Of a stretch of 64,000 nucleotides of DNA, positions 8,434 to 17,547 are shown in pieces (within the stretch, counting starts at the first letter, position 1; the number at the start of each line of letters is the position of its first letter). This DNA comes from Hoeflea marina (GTDB taxonomy: Bacteria; Pseudomonadota; Alphaproteobacteria; Rhizobiales; Rhizobiaceae). Under the pieces are notes generated by a model, which saw only the letters and a program-made list of their open reading frames with translations, searched no databases and had not been told where the DNA came from. The stretch spans positions 682,001 through 746,000 of the forward strand of contig NZ_QGTR01000003.1 of NCBI RefSeq assembly GCF_003182275.1. The letters run 5' to 3'. A program made the translations under genes and the position numbers.

Positions 8434-8440
8434 GGCGGTT
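8425..8440 (+). terminator. Short hairpin at the end of soeABC
   Basis: AACCGC (8425-8430), loop TGAG, GCGGTT (8435-8440). It overlaps the soeC stop codon between convergent genes. There is no U tract, so termination is uncertain. Confidence 0.35.
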
Positions 8441-8457
8441 CCACGGCACTCCTCATC

Positions 8458-10494
8458 TCATGCCGCCGGTTGCCGCTGGATCCCGCGCCAGGCGCTGAGC
8501 TGGCGCCAGACCACCGGCAGCACCAGCACAAGGCCGAGGCCCATCGTGGTGAGCCCCGGTGCCACGAACAGAAACGCCACCAGACCCAGCCAGATCCGCT
8601 CGAGGCGGTTGAGCGGCGCCAGCATGTAGCCGGTGAAGGCGCCGGCAATGAGCAGGATGCCGAGCACCGCGCCGGTCAGCGTGACGGCGAAGGCGGTCCA
8701 GGAAAAACCCTGGGCAACGAGCAGCAGCGACGGCGAATAGACGAAGACGAAGGGCACCAGCGCCTTGGCGATGCCGAGGCGGAAGGCGGTGTTGCCGGTC
8801 CGGAAGGGATTGGAACCGGCGATTCCCGCCGCTGCATAGGCGGCGAGCGCCACCGGCGGGGTGATGTCGGCGAGCACCCCATAGTAGAAGACGAAGAAAT
8901 GCGACACCAGCGGCTCGACGCCCAGCAGCGACAGGGCGGGAGCGGCGACGGAAACCAGAATGATATAGGTCGCCGTTGTGGGGATGCCGGCGCCCATCAG
9001 GATGCAGGCGAAGGCGGTGAACACCAGGGTGAAGAACAGTGCCAGCGCGTTGACCGACAGCAGGCCGACCGGCAGCATGGCGGTGATGCTGGCGCCCATC
9101 CCGGCGGCGGTCTGGGTGATGATGTAGCTCAGGCGGAAGGCGGTGCCGGTGAGCGTGACGACGCCGACGACGATGCCGACCACTGCGGCGGCGGCGCCGA
9201 CGGCCAGCGCGTATTTGGCGCCGAGCGACAGCGCGTCGATCAGGTCCCGCACGGTGAGCCGGTTGTGCGGGGTGATGAAGCCGACGACGATGCAGGCGGT
9301 GATGCCCCACACCGCGGCGTAGTCGGGCGTGCGGCCGGTGAGAATGAGAGCCATCAGCACGACGAGCGGAACGACGGCGAGCCAGTTCTCGCGCATCACG
9401 GTGAGGATGGCGGGCATTTCGTCGGGGCGGAGGCCGCGCAGGCCGAGCTTCTTGGCCTCGAAATGCACCATGGTGAAAATGCCCATGTAATGCAGCAGCG
9501 CCGGGAAGGTGGCGGCGATGACGATCTCGCGGTAGGGGATCTCGAGGAACTCGACCATGATGAAGGCGGCTGCGCCCATGATCGGCGGCGTGATCTGGCC
9601 ACCCGTCGAGGCGGTGGCCTCGACGGCGGCGGCGAAATGCGGCGGGTAGCCCACCTTCTTCATCGCCGGAATGGTCAGCGATCCGGTGGTCACGGTGTTG
9701 GCGATGGAGGAGCCGGAAATGGTGCCGAGCATGGCGGAGGAGAAGATCGCCACCTTCGCAGGTCCGCCGGCGTAGCGGCCCGCCACGGAGGAGGCGACGT
9801 CGATGAACAGCTTGCCCAGCCCGATGCGGGTGGCGAGCACGCCGAAGAGCACGAACAGGAAGACATATTTGGCCACCGCCCCGATGGCGATGCCGTAGAT
9901 GCCCTGATCGGTCATGTAGAGGTGGTTGACCAGCGCGCTCCAGGAGGCGCCGGGATGGCGGAAGACGCCCGGCATGTACTGGCCGAACAGGCCGTAGGCG
10001 ATGAAGGCGAGCGCGATGGCGACCAGCGTCCAGCCGATGGAACGGCGGGCGGCCTCCAGTGTGAGCAGGATCATCGCCGTGCCCATGAGCACGTCCAGCG
10101 TCGAGGGGTTGCCGACCCGCATGGCCTGGGCGGCGGCGGGAAGCAGCGGCAGATACAGCGCGGCAACGACAGCGATGACGGCGAAGACCCAGTCCCAAAG
10201 TCCGACGCCGCCGGGCCGCAGGACGCTCGAGGGATGCAGCGTGTCGTTCTCGCGCCGCGTGGCGCCGAAAACGAGAAAGATCAGCGCCAGCACGAAGGAG
10301 AGATGGATGCCCCGGTGCACCAGCTCCCGCACCAGACCGAAGCCGGCGGCGTAATAATGGTAGATCGACATGGCGACCAGCGCCGTGGTGACGATCACGC
10401 CGACGGTACGGCCACTTGGCCGAAAGGCCATTTCGGGATCGTACTTCCGTTCCAGCTCGGCAAGGTCGATGGTCGGGTCTGCGGTCTCGGTCAT
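8458..10494 (-). CDS. TRAP transporter fused permease (DctQM, TAXI type)
   Basis: 678-residue inner-membrane protein that fuses the small four-helix DctQ subunit (about residues 30-190) to the large DctM subunit (about 200-600), as is usual for TAXI-type TRAP systems. Typical DctM stretches such as GTISGSSIANTVTTG and GGQITPPIMGAAAF are visible. It uses an ion gradient rather than ATP. I set the start at ATG 10494 because AAGGTGA sits just upstream; a longer frame begins at 10542 without such support. The binding protein is encoded immediately upstream. The gene converges with soeC, so a link to sulfur substrates is only suggestive. Confidence 0.9.
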   Translation of the reverse strand: MTETADPTIDLAELERKYDPEMAFRPSGRTVGVIVTTALVAMSIYHYYAAGFGLVRELVHRGIHLSFVLALIFLVFGATRRENDTLHPSSVLRPGGVGLWDWVFAVIAVVAALYLPLLPAAAQAMRVGNPSTLDVLMGTAMILLTLEAARRSIGWTLVAIALAFIAYGLFGQYMPGVFRHPGASWSALVNHLYMTDQGIYGIAIGAVAKYVFLFVLFGVLATRIGLGKLFIDVASSVAGRYAGGPAKVAIFSSAMLGTISGSSIANTVTTGSLTIPAMKKVGYPPHFAAAVEATASTGGQITPPIMGAAAFIMVEFLEIPYREIVIAATFPALLHYMGIFTMVHFEAKKLGLRGLRPDEMPAILTVMRENWLAVVPLVVLMALILTGRTPDYAAVWGITACIVVGFITPHNRLTVRDLIDALSLGAKYALAVGAAAAVVGIVVGVVTLTGTAFRLSYIITQTAAGMGASITAMLPVGLLSVNALALFFTLVFTAFACILMGAGIPTTATYIILVSVAAPALSLLGVEPLVSHFFVFYYGVLADITPPVALAAYAAAGIAGSNPFRTGNTAFRLGIAKALVPFVFVYSPSLLLVAQGFSWTAFAVTLTGAVLGILLIAGAFTGYMLAPLNRLERIWLGLVAFLFVAPGLTTMGLGLVLVLPVVWRQLSAWRGIQRQPAA

Positions 10495-10515
10495 GGCGTC
10501 ACCTTGGCTGGAGAA

Positions 10516-10537
10516 GCCGCCCGGTTGCCCGGGCGGC
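10516..10537 (-). terminator. Intercistronic stem-loop between TAXI binding protein and TRAP permease
   Basis: Perfect 9-bp stem GCCGCCCGG/CCGGGCGGC with a 4-base loop. It lies between the binding-protein stop (10556) and the permease ribosome site (start 10494). It probably lowers permease expression relative to the binding protein or protects the upstream message. Confidence 0.6.
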
Positions 10538-10555
10538 CACATTCGGTCGGCGGCC

Positions 10556-11581
10556 CTACTTGATCAGGCCGGCTTCCTTGTAGAACTTCTCGGCGCCCGG
10601 ATGCAGCGGAATGCCGATGCCGTCAAGCGCGGTTTCCAGCGTCACGGTCTTGCCCTTGGCGTGGCCGGCGTCCAGCAGGCTGCGGGTGCTCTCGTTCCAC
10701 AGCGCCTTGGTGATGCCGTAGACCAGCTCGTCTGACTGCTTGGTGCTGGTCAGCCACTGCGCGCCGACGGCGACGGTCTCGGCTTCCGGGACACCCTTGT
10801 AGACGTCGGCCGGAATCGTGTCCTTGGAGAAGAAGCTGTACTTGGCCAACATGGCGTCGACCTCGGATCCCGAGATCGGCACCAGCACCACGTCGGCGCT
10901 GGAGGCAAGTTCGACCAGGGTGCCCGCGGGATAGCCGCCGACGAAGAACAGCGCGTCCAGCTGGCCGTTGCGGATGGCGTCGGACGCGGGGCCGGGCTTG
11001 AGATTCTCGACGGTCACATCGGATTCGGACATGCCAAAGGCCTCGAGGATGATCTTGGCGTCGACATAGGTGCCGGAGCCGGGCTCGTCGAGCGAGACCC
11101 GCTTGCCCTTGAGATCGGCCACCGAGGTGATGCCCGAGGCCTTGGAGGCAATCAGGTGGATGTGCTCGGGATAGAGCGCCGCAATGGCGCGAAGCTCTTC
11201 CATGGGCGCCTGGCCGTCAAAGGTCCCGGTGCCGGAATAGGCCCAGTAGGCGACGTCGGACTGCGAGAAGCCCGAGCTGAGGATGCCGGACTTGATGCCG
11301 TTGACATTGGCGACCGAGCCACGCGAGGACTGGGCGATGGCGACGAGTCCCGGGACGCCGCAGCTGCCGCCCTCGTCGCAGGCGCGCGATCCCGGAGGAT
11401 TGGAAATCGCGTTGGCAATGGCGCCGCCGAGCGGGAAATAGGTGCCGCCGGTGCCGCCGGTGCCGATGGTGAAGAAGTTCATTTCCTGGGCCTGAGAGGA
11501 GGCGCCGAGTCCTGCGAGCAGAGCCGCCGAGAAGGCGACGGCCTTGGCCGCACCCGCCAGGTTTTGTGTGAATTTGCCCAT
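10556..11581 (-). CDS. TAXI-family TRAP transporter solute-binding protein
   Basis: 341-residue periplasmic binding protein. The signal peptide spans residues 1-31, ending SQA. The family-typical glycine-rich opening TGGTGGTYFPLGGAIA follows at once. Other family features include GKRVSLDEPGSGTYVDA and FFVGGYPAGTLVE. ATG 11581 was chosen because AGGGAG precedes it; an upstream GTG at 11653 would bury the signal peptide. It pairs with the fused permease downstream. Known TAXI ligands include glutamate-like and other organic acids, but the ligand here cannot be read. Confidence 0.9.
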   Translation of the reverse strand: MGKFTQNLAGAAKAVAFSAALLAGLGASSQAQEMNFFTIGTGGTGGTYFPLGGAIANAISNPPGSRACDEGGSCGVPGLVAIAQSSRGSVANVNGIKSGILSSGFSQSDVAYWAYSGTGTFDGQAPMEELRAIAALYPEHIHLIASKASGITSVADLKGKRVSLDEPGSGTYVDAKIILEAFGMSESDVTVENLKPGPASDAIRNGQLDALFFVGGYPAGTLVELASSADVVLVPISGSEVDAMLAKYSFFSKDTIPADVYKGVPEAETVAVGAQWLTSTKQSDELVYGITKALWNESTRSLLDAGHAKGKTVTLETALDGIGIPLHPGAEKFYKEAGLIK

Positions 11582-11753
11582 GATGTTCTCCCTAATGGGG
11601 CATGCCTGGGCATGCCGGATGAATTGTCCGCCGGCGCGGCCCCTCGGAGCCACGGGTGGCGAAGCCGGACTTTCGCGGTTTGAGTCGCGCTTGTCCAGTC
11701 GACTCCGACATGGCCGTGACGGGCCGGCCCGTCAAGAGCTGGATGCGGGGGGC

Positions 11754-12815
11754 TCAGTTGTCGAGCGCGCCGGTCTTGGCGTGGGCAGAGCGATTGTCCC
11801 CGAACAGCTTGAGCACATCGTCGCCGATGCGGATGAAGCGCCGCATTCGCCGGCTGAGAACCAGCCCGTCCTGCGGCGCGCGCAACGCAACCGCGCCGCC
11901 CAACTCGCCCGGGCGGACGAGGATTTCCGCGAGCAGTTCGCCTGAACGCACCAGATCGCCAGGCCGGACATGAAACAGCAGCGTGCCGCCGGCGGGCGCG
12001 TGGAGGACGTCGACATGATCGATGGGCAGCGCCCGATGACTCGCGGCAAGCTCCTCCAGCGGCTCGACGTCATCCTCGATGACGCCGCGCAGCACCAGGA
12101 AGCGGTAGAGACCGTCCGCATCCTGGCGCGCCAGGTAGGGGGACACGTCGCCCTGCCCGCGCAGCTCCACGGTGCTGACGCAATAGCCGGCCTGCCCGAG
12201 TTCGGGACCGGCCTGTTGCAGCATGCGGGCAAAGACGGCCTCCTCGAAGGCGGCGTCCGGGGTGGCGTGCCAGCGAATGACCGCATCGGCGCGAAGGCAG
12301 ACGGATAGGTCCGACAGCGCCGGCCAGAGTTCGTCGGCGACATAGAGATACTGCAGCGCCTCGTCGTCGCAGTGCAGGTCGAGCACGATCCGGTGACCGT
12401 CGGACAATTCCAGAAGCCGGCTCTTGAGCCGGCGTTCGGCAAAGACCGGCGCTTCGGCGGCATCGAGCGGCACGGCCCCATCGGCGTCGGGCATCGGGTA
12501 GTCGCGGTTGAAATTGACCCGCGTCGACAGCGAGAAGCGGCCGAGATGATCGGCAAGCACATGCTGTCCGGCAGCAATGGGGTTGGCCTGGGGAACGACG
12601 GTCACGGCGCCCACCAGGCGCCCTTCGGCCTCGGCGGTGGCGAGCATCGGCATGAGATAGTGCAGCGCGGCGACGCCCGGGCGTTCGTTGCCGTGCAGGC
12701 CCGCCTGCAGATAGGCGGCCGGCGCATCCGGATCGCCGCCGCCATAGCGATGCACCACGAGCTCGTAGCTGGTACCCGGCGTGTCGGCGGCGATGCGTTC
12801 GATCTCGGTGTGCAT
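11754..12815 (-). CDS. Succinylglutamate desuccinylase/aspartoacylase family zinc enzyme
   Basis: 353-residue cytoplasmic M14-like metalloenzyme of the AstE/AspA family, which removes acyl groups from N-acyl amino acids. The zinc-site pieces are visible: LHGNERPG (His and Glu) near residue 41 and LDLHCDDE (His) near residue 139. A C-terminal beta domain follows (LLFHVRPGDLV). AAAGGACAG precedes ATG 12815. It lies upstream of, and in line with, the TRAP transporter genes across a 172-base gap, so it may act on an imported N-acyl compound. That link is inferred. Confidence 0.82.
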   Translation of the reverse strand: MHTEIERIAADTPGTSYELVVHRYGGGDPDAPAAYLQAGLHGNERPGVAALHYLMPMLATAEAEGRLVGAVTVVPQANPIAAGQHVLADHLGRFSLSTRVNFNRDYPMPDADGAVPLDAAEAPVFAERRLKSRLLELSDGHRIVLDLHCDDEALQYLYVADELWPALSDLSVCLRADAVIRWHATPDAAFEEAVFARMLQQAGPELGQAGYCVSTVELRGQGDVSPYLARQDADGLYRFLVLRGVIEDDVEPLEELAASHRALPIDHVDVLHAPAGGTLLFHVRPGDLVRSGELLAEILVRPGELGGAVALRAPQDGLVLSRRMRRFIRIGDDVLKLFGDNRSAHAKTGALDN

Positions 12816-12929
12816 GAACTGTCCTTTCGCGCTGCAGGCATCCCCTCTAGCGCAAGTCGGCGCCCAGGGAAATCGCCGCAGATCGGATGGCGACCTTGAC
12901 CTTCGCCGCCAAACCATGCCGAATCGGCC

Positions 12930-14519
12930 ATGGCCCCTTCCCTGCTTGATGATTCGCCCACCAACGCCGCCGAATTCACGGTGAGCGAGATCTCCGGATC
13001 GATCCGCCGCACGGTCGAGGACGCCTTCGGCCATGTGCGCGTGCGCGGCGAGATCTCCGGCTATCGCGGCCCGCATTCCTCGGGCCATGCCTACTTCTCG
13101 CTCAAGGACGACAAGGCCCGCATCGAGGCGGTGATCTGGAAGGGCGTGTTCTCGCGCCTGAAATACCGTCCGGAGGAGGGCCTCGAGGTCATCGCCACCG
13201 GCAAGATCACCACCTTCCCGGGCTCGTCGAAGTACCAGATCGTCATCGAGGAGATCGAACCGGCCGGCGCCGGCGCGCTGATGGCGCTGCTTGAGGAGCG
13301 CCGGCGGCGGCTGGCGGCAGAGGGTCTGTTCGATGAGGCCCGCAAGCAGCTGCTGCCCTACATGCCGAAGGTGATCGGCGTGGTGACATCGCCCACGGGC
13401 GCGGTGATCCGCGACATCCTGCACCGGATCGAGGACCGGTTTCCGGTCCATGTCATCGTCTGGCCGGTCAGGGTGCAGGGCGAGACCTGCGGCGAGGAGG
13501 TTTCCAGCGCCATCGCCGGTTTCAACCGGCTGGTTCCCGGCGGGCCGATCGCCCGGCCCGACCTGATCATCGTGGCGCGCGGCGGCGGCAGCCTCGAGGA
13601 CCTCTGGGGCTTCAATGACGAGGCGGTGGCGCGCGCGGCCGCCGGCTCCGACATTCCGCTGATTTCCGCCGTCGGCCACGAGACCGACTGGACGCTGATC
13701 GACCACGCCGCCGACCGGCGCGCGCCGACGCCCACGGGGGCGGCGGAAATGGCGGTGCCGGTCAAGGCCGAATTGCAGGCGCAGGTGGCCGCCCTCTCCG
13801 CCCGGCTCAAGGGTGCACAGTCTCGGGTGCTTGCTCGGCGCCAGGAGGGGCTCAGGGCGCTGGCGCGCGCCCTGCCGACCCTCGACAGCGTGTTGGCCCT
13901 GCCGCGCCAACGCATGGATCGGACATCGGCGGCGCTGGGCAAGGCGCTGGTGTTCAACACCGCCAACCGGCGGCGCCGCTTCGAGCAGCAGGCCGCCCGC
14001 ATCAGTCCGGCGGCGCTGCTCTCGGCCATCCGCGAAAAGCGGCTGACGCTGGCCGACCGCGCTGCGCGCGGCGCGCGCGCCCATGAGCGGCAGATGGAGC
14101 GGCGGCGCGCGCTGGTCGAACGGCAGGCGCGCGTGCTGGCGGGGACGCCGCGACGACTGGGGGAAATCGTCACCCGCGGCCTGCTACGCAGTCAGGACGG
14201 ATCGCGGCGCGCCGCCGATGCCGTCAGGCGGAGTCTCGACCGGCGGCGGACCCATCTGGCGGCCCAGGCCCGGGTCCTGCAGTCTCTCTCCTACCAGAGC
14301 GTGCTGGGGCGCGGCTTTGCCGTGGTCCGCGACGCCGATCGCCGGCCGGTCTCGCGCGCCGAGGAGATCACGAGCGGCGCCCTGATCTCGATCGAATTTG
14401 CCGATGGCGAAGTCTCGGCGCTCGCCAACAGCTCGTCCGCTGCGACACTTCAGGCAAAGCGGCCGGTGCGACCAAGAGCCGCCAGGCCGGGTGAGCCTGG
14501 ACAGGGCGACCTGTTCTAG
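12930..14519 (+). CDS. xseA: Exodeoxyribonuclease VII large subunit
   Basis: 529-residue catalytic subunit of exonuclease VII, which degrades single-stranded DNA from both ends together with XseB. The N-terminal OB fold (residues about 15-110; [19 protein letters not shown]) is followed by the nuclease core with [14 protein letters not shown] and [18 protein letters not shown], a long coiled-coil region rich in Arg, and a C-terminal GRGFAVVRD segment. Length is normal for alphaproteobacteria. It is divergent from the AstE-like gene, with 114 bases between them. xseB is not in the window. Confidence 0.95.
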   Translation: MAPSLLDDSPTNAAEFTVSEISGSIRRTVEDAFGHVRVRGEISGYRGPHSSGHAYFSLKDDKARIEAVIWKGVFSRLKYRPEEGLEVIATGKITTFPGSSKYQIVIEEIEPAGAGALMALLEERRRRLAAEGLFDEARKQLLPYMPKVIGVVTSPTGAVIRDILHRIEDRFPVHVIVWPVRVQGETCGEEVSSAIAGFNRLVPGGPIARPDLIIVARGGGSLEDLWGFNDEAVARAAAGSDIPLISAVGHETDWTLIDHAADRRAPTPTGAAEMAVPVKAELQAQVAALSARLKGAQSRVLARRQEGLRALARALPTLDSVLALPRQRMDRTSAALGKALVFNTANRRRRFEQQAARISPAALLSAIREKRLTLADRAARGARAHERQMERRRALVERQARVLAGTPRRLGEIVTRGLLRSQDGSRRAADAVRRSLDRRRTHLAAQARVLQSLSYQSVLGRGFAVVRDADRRPVSRAEEITSGALISIEFADGEVSALANSSSAATLQAKRPVRPRAARPGEPGQGDLF

Positions 14520-14772
14520 CCCTTCCGTGAAAGGGACTGACCCCCCCGGCGTATCGCAGGCTCATGGATTCAGACCGACGAACTGACTGGCAGTTTGCGG
14601 ACTGCCTCCCGCAGGTTCTTTGCCGCGAGGGGCTGGAGCGCCTCGGTTTTGGCTGAATCGGGGAAGCGCTCCAAGCACCTGACTTGCCGCGTTTGCCTGC
14701 GTGACGTGAAACTCAACTCCTCTAAAATGCATTGGCCCGTCCTAACATGGGTTGTTGTGGCCGTCGGATATG
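14520..14772. other. Gap between xseA and the SOS cassette
   Basis: About 253 bases. A small CCCTT/AAGGG hairpin just after the xseA stop (near 14521) may terminate xseA weakly. The rest is open in the radical SAM frame but lacks coding character and family similarity. The SOS promoter must lie just before 14790; TTGTTG at 14752-14757 is a possible -35. Confidence 0.5.
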
Positions 14773-14787
14773 GAACATATAAGGAAC
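14773..14787 (+). promoter_or_regulatory. LexA (SOS) box GAAC-N7-GAAC
   Basis: Two GAAC direct repeats (14773-14776 and 14784-14787) are separated by exactly 7 bases. This is the alphaproteobacterial LexA recognition sequence, usually written GTTC-N7-GTTC on the other strand. It ends two bases before the start codon at 14790 and includes the AAGGAA ribosome site, so bound LexA would block the very start of the transcript. Confidence 0.75.
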
Positions 14788-14789
14788 AT

Positions 14790-16025
14790 ATGACCGCAAA
14801 ATCCCTCGAATCAAAACTCGCCATTCTCAGCGACGCCGCCAAATACGATGCCTCCTGCGCGTCGTCGGGATCGACCCGGCGCGACAGTCGGGACGGCAAG
14901 GGATTCGGGTCGAACGAGGGCACGGGAATCTGCCATGCCTATGCGCCGGACGGGCGCTGCATCAGCCTGCTGAAGATCCTGATGACCAATTTCTGCATCT
15001 ATGACTGCGCCTACTGCATCAACCGCGTGTCGTCGAACGTGGCGCGCGCCCGGTTCTCGGTCGACGAGGTGGTGCGGCTGACGGTCGATTTCTACCGGCG
15101 GAACTACATCGAGGGCCTGTTCCTGTCGTCCGGGGTGATCCGCTCGCCGGACGCGACAATGGCCGACATGGTCGAGATCGTCCGGAAGCTGCGGGAGGAG
15201 GAGAATTTTCACGGCTACATTCATCTCAAGACGATTCCCGATGCGGCACCCGAGCTGATCGAGGCTGCAGGACGGCTGGCCGACCGGCTGTCGATCAATG
15301 TGGAGCTGCCGACGGATGCGAGCATGCAGCGCCTCGCGGCAGAGAAGAACCCGGCCCGGATCCGACGCGCCATGGCCGACTTTCGGCTGCGCAAGGAGGC
15401 GTCCAGCGACGCCAGCCATACCGGCCGCAAGCCACCCCGCTTCGCGCCGGCAGGCCAGTCAACGCAGATGATCGTCGGCGCCGATGGCTCCAACGATGCG
15501 GCAATCCTCGGCGAATCAACCCGGCTGTATTCGAGCTACCAGCTCAAGCGGGTGTACTACTCGGCCTTTTCGCCCATCCCCGACAGCTCGTCGCGGCTGC
15601 CGCTGATCTCGCCGCCGCTGATGCGCGAGCATCGCCTCTATCAGGCGGACTGGCTCCTGAGATTCTACGGCTTCGATCTCAAAGAGATCGTCGATGGCGC
15701 GCGCGACGGCAATCTCGACCTGGAACTCGATCCCAAGCTGGCATGGGCGCTCGGACACCGCGACATCTTCCCGGTGGACATCAACCGGGCCGAGCGGGAG
15801 CTGCTTCTCAGGGTGCCGGGCTTCGGAGTGAAGACGGTCAACCGCATCCTCGGCACGCGCCGACACCGGACGATTCGCTACGACGACGTGGTTCGAATGG
15901 GTGGCCTGATGAAGAAGGCCGGTCCGTTCATCACCGCCCTCGGCTGGTCGCCAGGGGGCCTTATCGATACGGCACAGCTACGCGCGCGGTTCCTGCCGCC
16001 GCCGGCGCAGCTGTCGCTCTTCTGA
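14790..16025 (+). CDS. Putative DNA modification/repair radical SAM protein
   Basis: 411-residue radical S-adenosylmethionine enzyme of the family annotated as putative DNA modification/repair radical SAM protein. The cluster motif is Cys69-x3-Cys73-x2-Cys76 in NFCIYDCAYC. A C-terminal helix-hairpin-helix (VPGFGVKTVNRIL, near residue 345) suggests DNA binding. The frame is open upstream to 14595, but ATG 14790 has AAGGAA in front and begins at the family's usual N-terminus. The stop overlaps the next start (TGATG), so it is coupled to the UdgX-like gene. The LexA box makes it a likely SOS gene. The reaction is unknown to me. Confidence 0.85.
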   Translation: MTAKSLESKLAILSDAAKYDASCASSGSTRRDSRDGKGFGSNEGTGICHAYAPDGRCISLLKILMTNFCIYDCAYCINRVSSNVARARFSVDEVVRLTVDFYRRNYIEGLFLSSGVIRSPDATMADMVEIVRKLREEENFHGYIHLKTIPDAAPELIEAAGRLADRLSINVELPTDASMQRLAAEKNPARIRRAMADFRLRKEASSDASHTGRKPPRFAPAGQSTQMIVGADGSNDAAILGESTRLYSSYQLKRVYYSAFSPIPDSSSRLPLISPPLMREHRLYQADWLLRFYGFDLKEIVDGARDGNLDLELDPKLAWALGHRDIFPVDINRAERELLLRVPGFGVKTVNRILGTRRHRTIRYDDVVRMGGLMKKAGPFITALGWSPGGLIDTAQLRARFLPPPAQLSLF

Positions 16026-17485
16026 TGCACCGGATCGCCCTGCCGGACACAGGCACGGCCTCGGCATGGCGCCAAGCCGCTCGCGCATGTCTGGATGCAG
16101 GGCTGTCTCCGGCAGATGTCTCCTGGGGAGACGATGCCGACGAGGCCGGCCTTTTCGACACGCTTCCGGTATCGCCGGCCAAACCTGTCCGGATGACGGT
16201 GCCCCGCAGCTTTGTCGAGATGGCCGAAACCGTGTGCTGGCACCGCGACACCGACCGCTTCGCCCGCCTGTACCAGTTCCTCTGGCGGCTCAGGGACGAG
16301 CCGTATCTGATGGGCGACCGCGGCGACCGGGAGCTTGCGGCATTGCGGCTGATGGAAAAGGGAGTGCATCGCTGCCAGCACAAGATGAAGGCGTTCGTCC
16401 GCTTCCGGGAGATCGGCGACCGAGAAGACCCGCGACGCAGCTTTGCCGCCTGGTTCGAACCAACGCATCACACGATCGAGCCAACCGCGCCATTCTTTGT
16501 CCGTCGTTTTGCCGACATGGACTGGAAGATCGTCACTCCGGAGAGATCGGTGATCTTCCAGGGTGGAGATCTGTCCTTTGGGCCGGGCCAGCCGAAGCCC
16601 GCCCTGCCCGATGACGCCAGCGAGGCGCTCTGGCTCACCTACTTCCGCAGCATTTTCAACCCGGCGCGGCTGAAAGTGCGGGCCATGACCTCGGAGATGC
16701 CGCGGAAATACTGGAAGAACCTGCCGGAGGCGGCGACGATTCCGGATCTCATCTCCGGGGCACCGGCAAGGGCCCGGGCGATGGCGGAAGCGGCGCCGAC
16801 CCTTCCGCCCGCGCATGCCGAGAATGCGCGCCGACAGCTCGCCGGTCACGCCTCGGCCTGGTCCGGCCCGATGGACGCGCTGCCTGCGGCCATCCATGCC
16901 TGCCAGCGCTGCCCGTTGCACAGCATGGCGACCCAGGCTGTTCCCGGACAGGGACCGCAGGACGCGAGGCTGATGATCGTCGGCGAGCAGCCGGGCGACC
17001 AGGAGGATCTTGCCGGCGTGCCGTTCGTGGGGCCGGCCGGCCGGTTGTTCGACCGGGTCGCGCAGTCGGCAGGCCTCGACCGCTCCCTGGCGTTCGTCAC
17101 CAATGCCGTCAAGCATTTCAAGTTCGAGCCGCGCGGTAAGCGACGCATTCACAAGCGGCCGAATGCCGGAGAGATCAGCCATTGCCGCTGGTGGCTGGAC
17201 GCCGAACTGGCCCAGGTCAGCCCCAAGCTGATCCTGGCGCTGGGCGCCACCGCCGCCGAAGCCCTGACCGGGTCCGGAGACAACATTCTGGCGCGGCGCG
17301 GGACCGTCGAGACGCGTGCCGATGGAACCACCGTGCTGATCTCGATCCATCCGTCCTTCCTCCTGCGCCTCACCGACGGGCAGGAGCGGGACCGGCAGAC
17401 GGACTTGTTCAGGGACGATCTCCGGCGTGCCGCCGCGATGATGCAGGACGGACCGCAGCCGTCGCGCTCGCAAGCCCTGGCGTGA
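16025..17485 (+). CDS. DUF4130-UdgX fusion, uracil-DNA binding/repair protein
   Basis: 486-residue fusion. Residues about 85-250 match the DUF4130 'probable DNA metabolism' domain (YQFLWRLRDEPYLMGD, SIFNPARLKVRAM). Residues about 280-475 are a UdgX-type uracil-DNA glycosylase: GEQPGDQEDLAGVPFVGPAG, the diagnostic KRRIH at 372-376, and HPSFLLR. In UdgX the His of this loop (here His376) becomes covalently joined to the abasic sugar after uracil removal. Cys293, Cys296, His364 and Cys387 are the likely iron-sulfur ligands. The start overlaps the radical SAM stop by one base. Expected job: trap or process uracil in DNA during the SOS response. Confidence 0.9.
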   Translation: MHRIALPDTGTASAWRQAARACLDAGLSPADVSWGDDADEAGLFDTLPVSPAKPVRMTVPRSFVEMAETVCWHRDTDRFARLYQFLWRLRDEPYLMGDRGDRELAALRLMEKGVHRCQHKMKAFVRFREIGDREDPRRSFAAWFEPTHHTIEPTAPFFVRRFADMDWKIVTPERSVIFQGGDLSFGPGQPKPALPDDASEALWLTYFRSIFNPARLKVRAMTSEMPRKYWKNLPEAATIPDLISGAPARARAMAEAAPTLPPAHAENARRQLAGHASAWSGPMDALPAAIHACQRCPLHSMATQAVPGQGPQDARLMIVGEQPGDQEDLAGVPFVGPAGRLFDRVAQSAGLDRSLAFVTNAVKHFKFEPRGKRRIHKRPNAGEISHCRWWLDAELAQVSPKLILALGATAAEALTGSGDNILARRGTVETRADGTTVLISIHPSFLLRLTDGQERDRQTDLFRDDLRRAAAMMQDGPQPSRSQALA

Positions 17486-17547
17486 GGGCAGACCGCCGGC
17501 CTGGCGCTGGAGTCAAGCCGGGATGGTTGCCGCGGCCCGCGCCTTGG

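Noticed and set aside
8470-10563. 697-codon open frame opposite the TRAP permease
   Set aside because: Gly/Asp/His/Gln-rich with no fold; the minus strand encodes a clear permease.
14595-14789. 65-codon N-terminal extension of the radical SAM gene
   Set aside because: No ribosome site at 14595, no family similarity in the extension, and the LexA box and AAGGAA point to the start at 14790.
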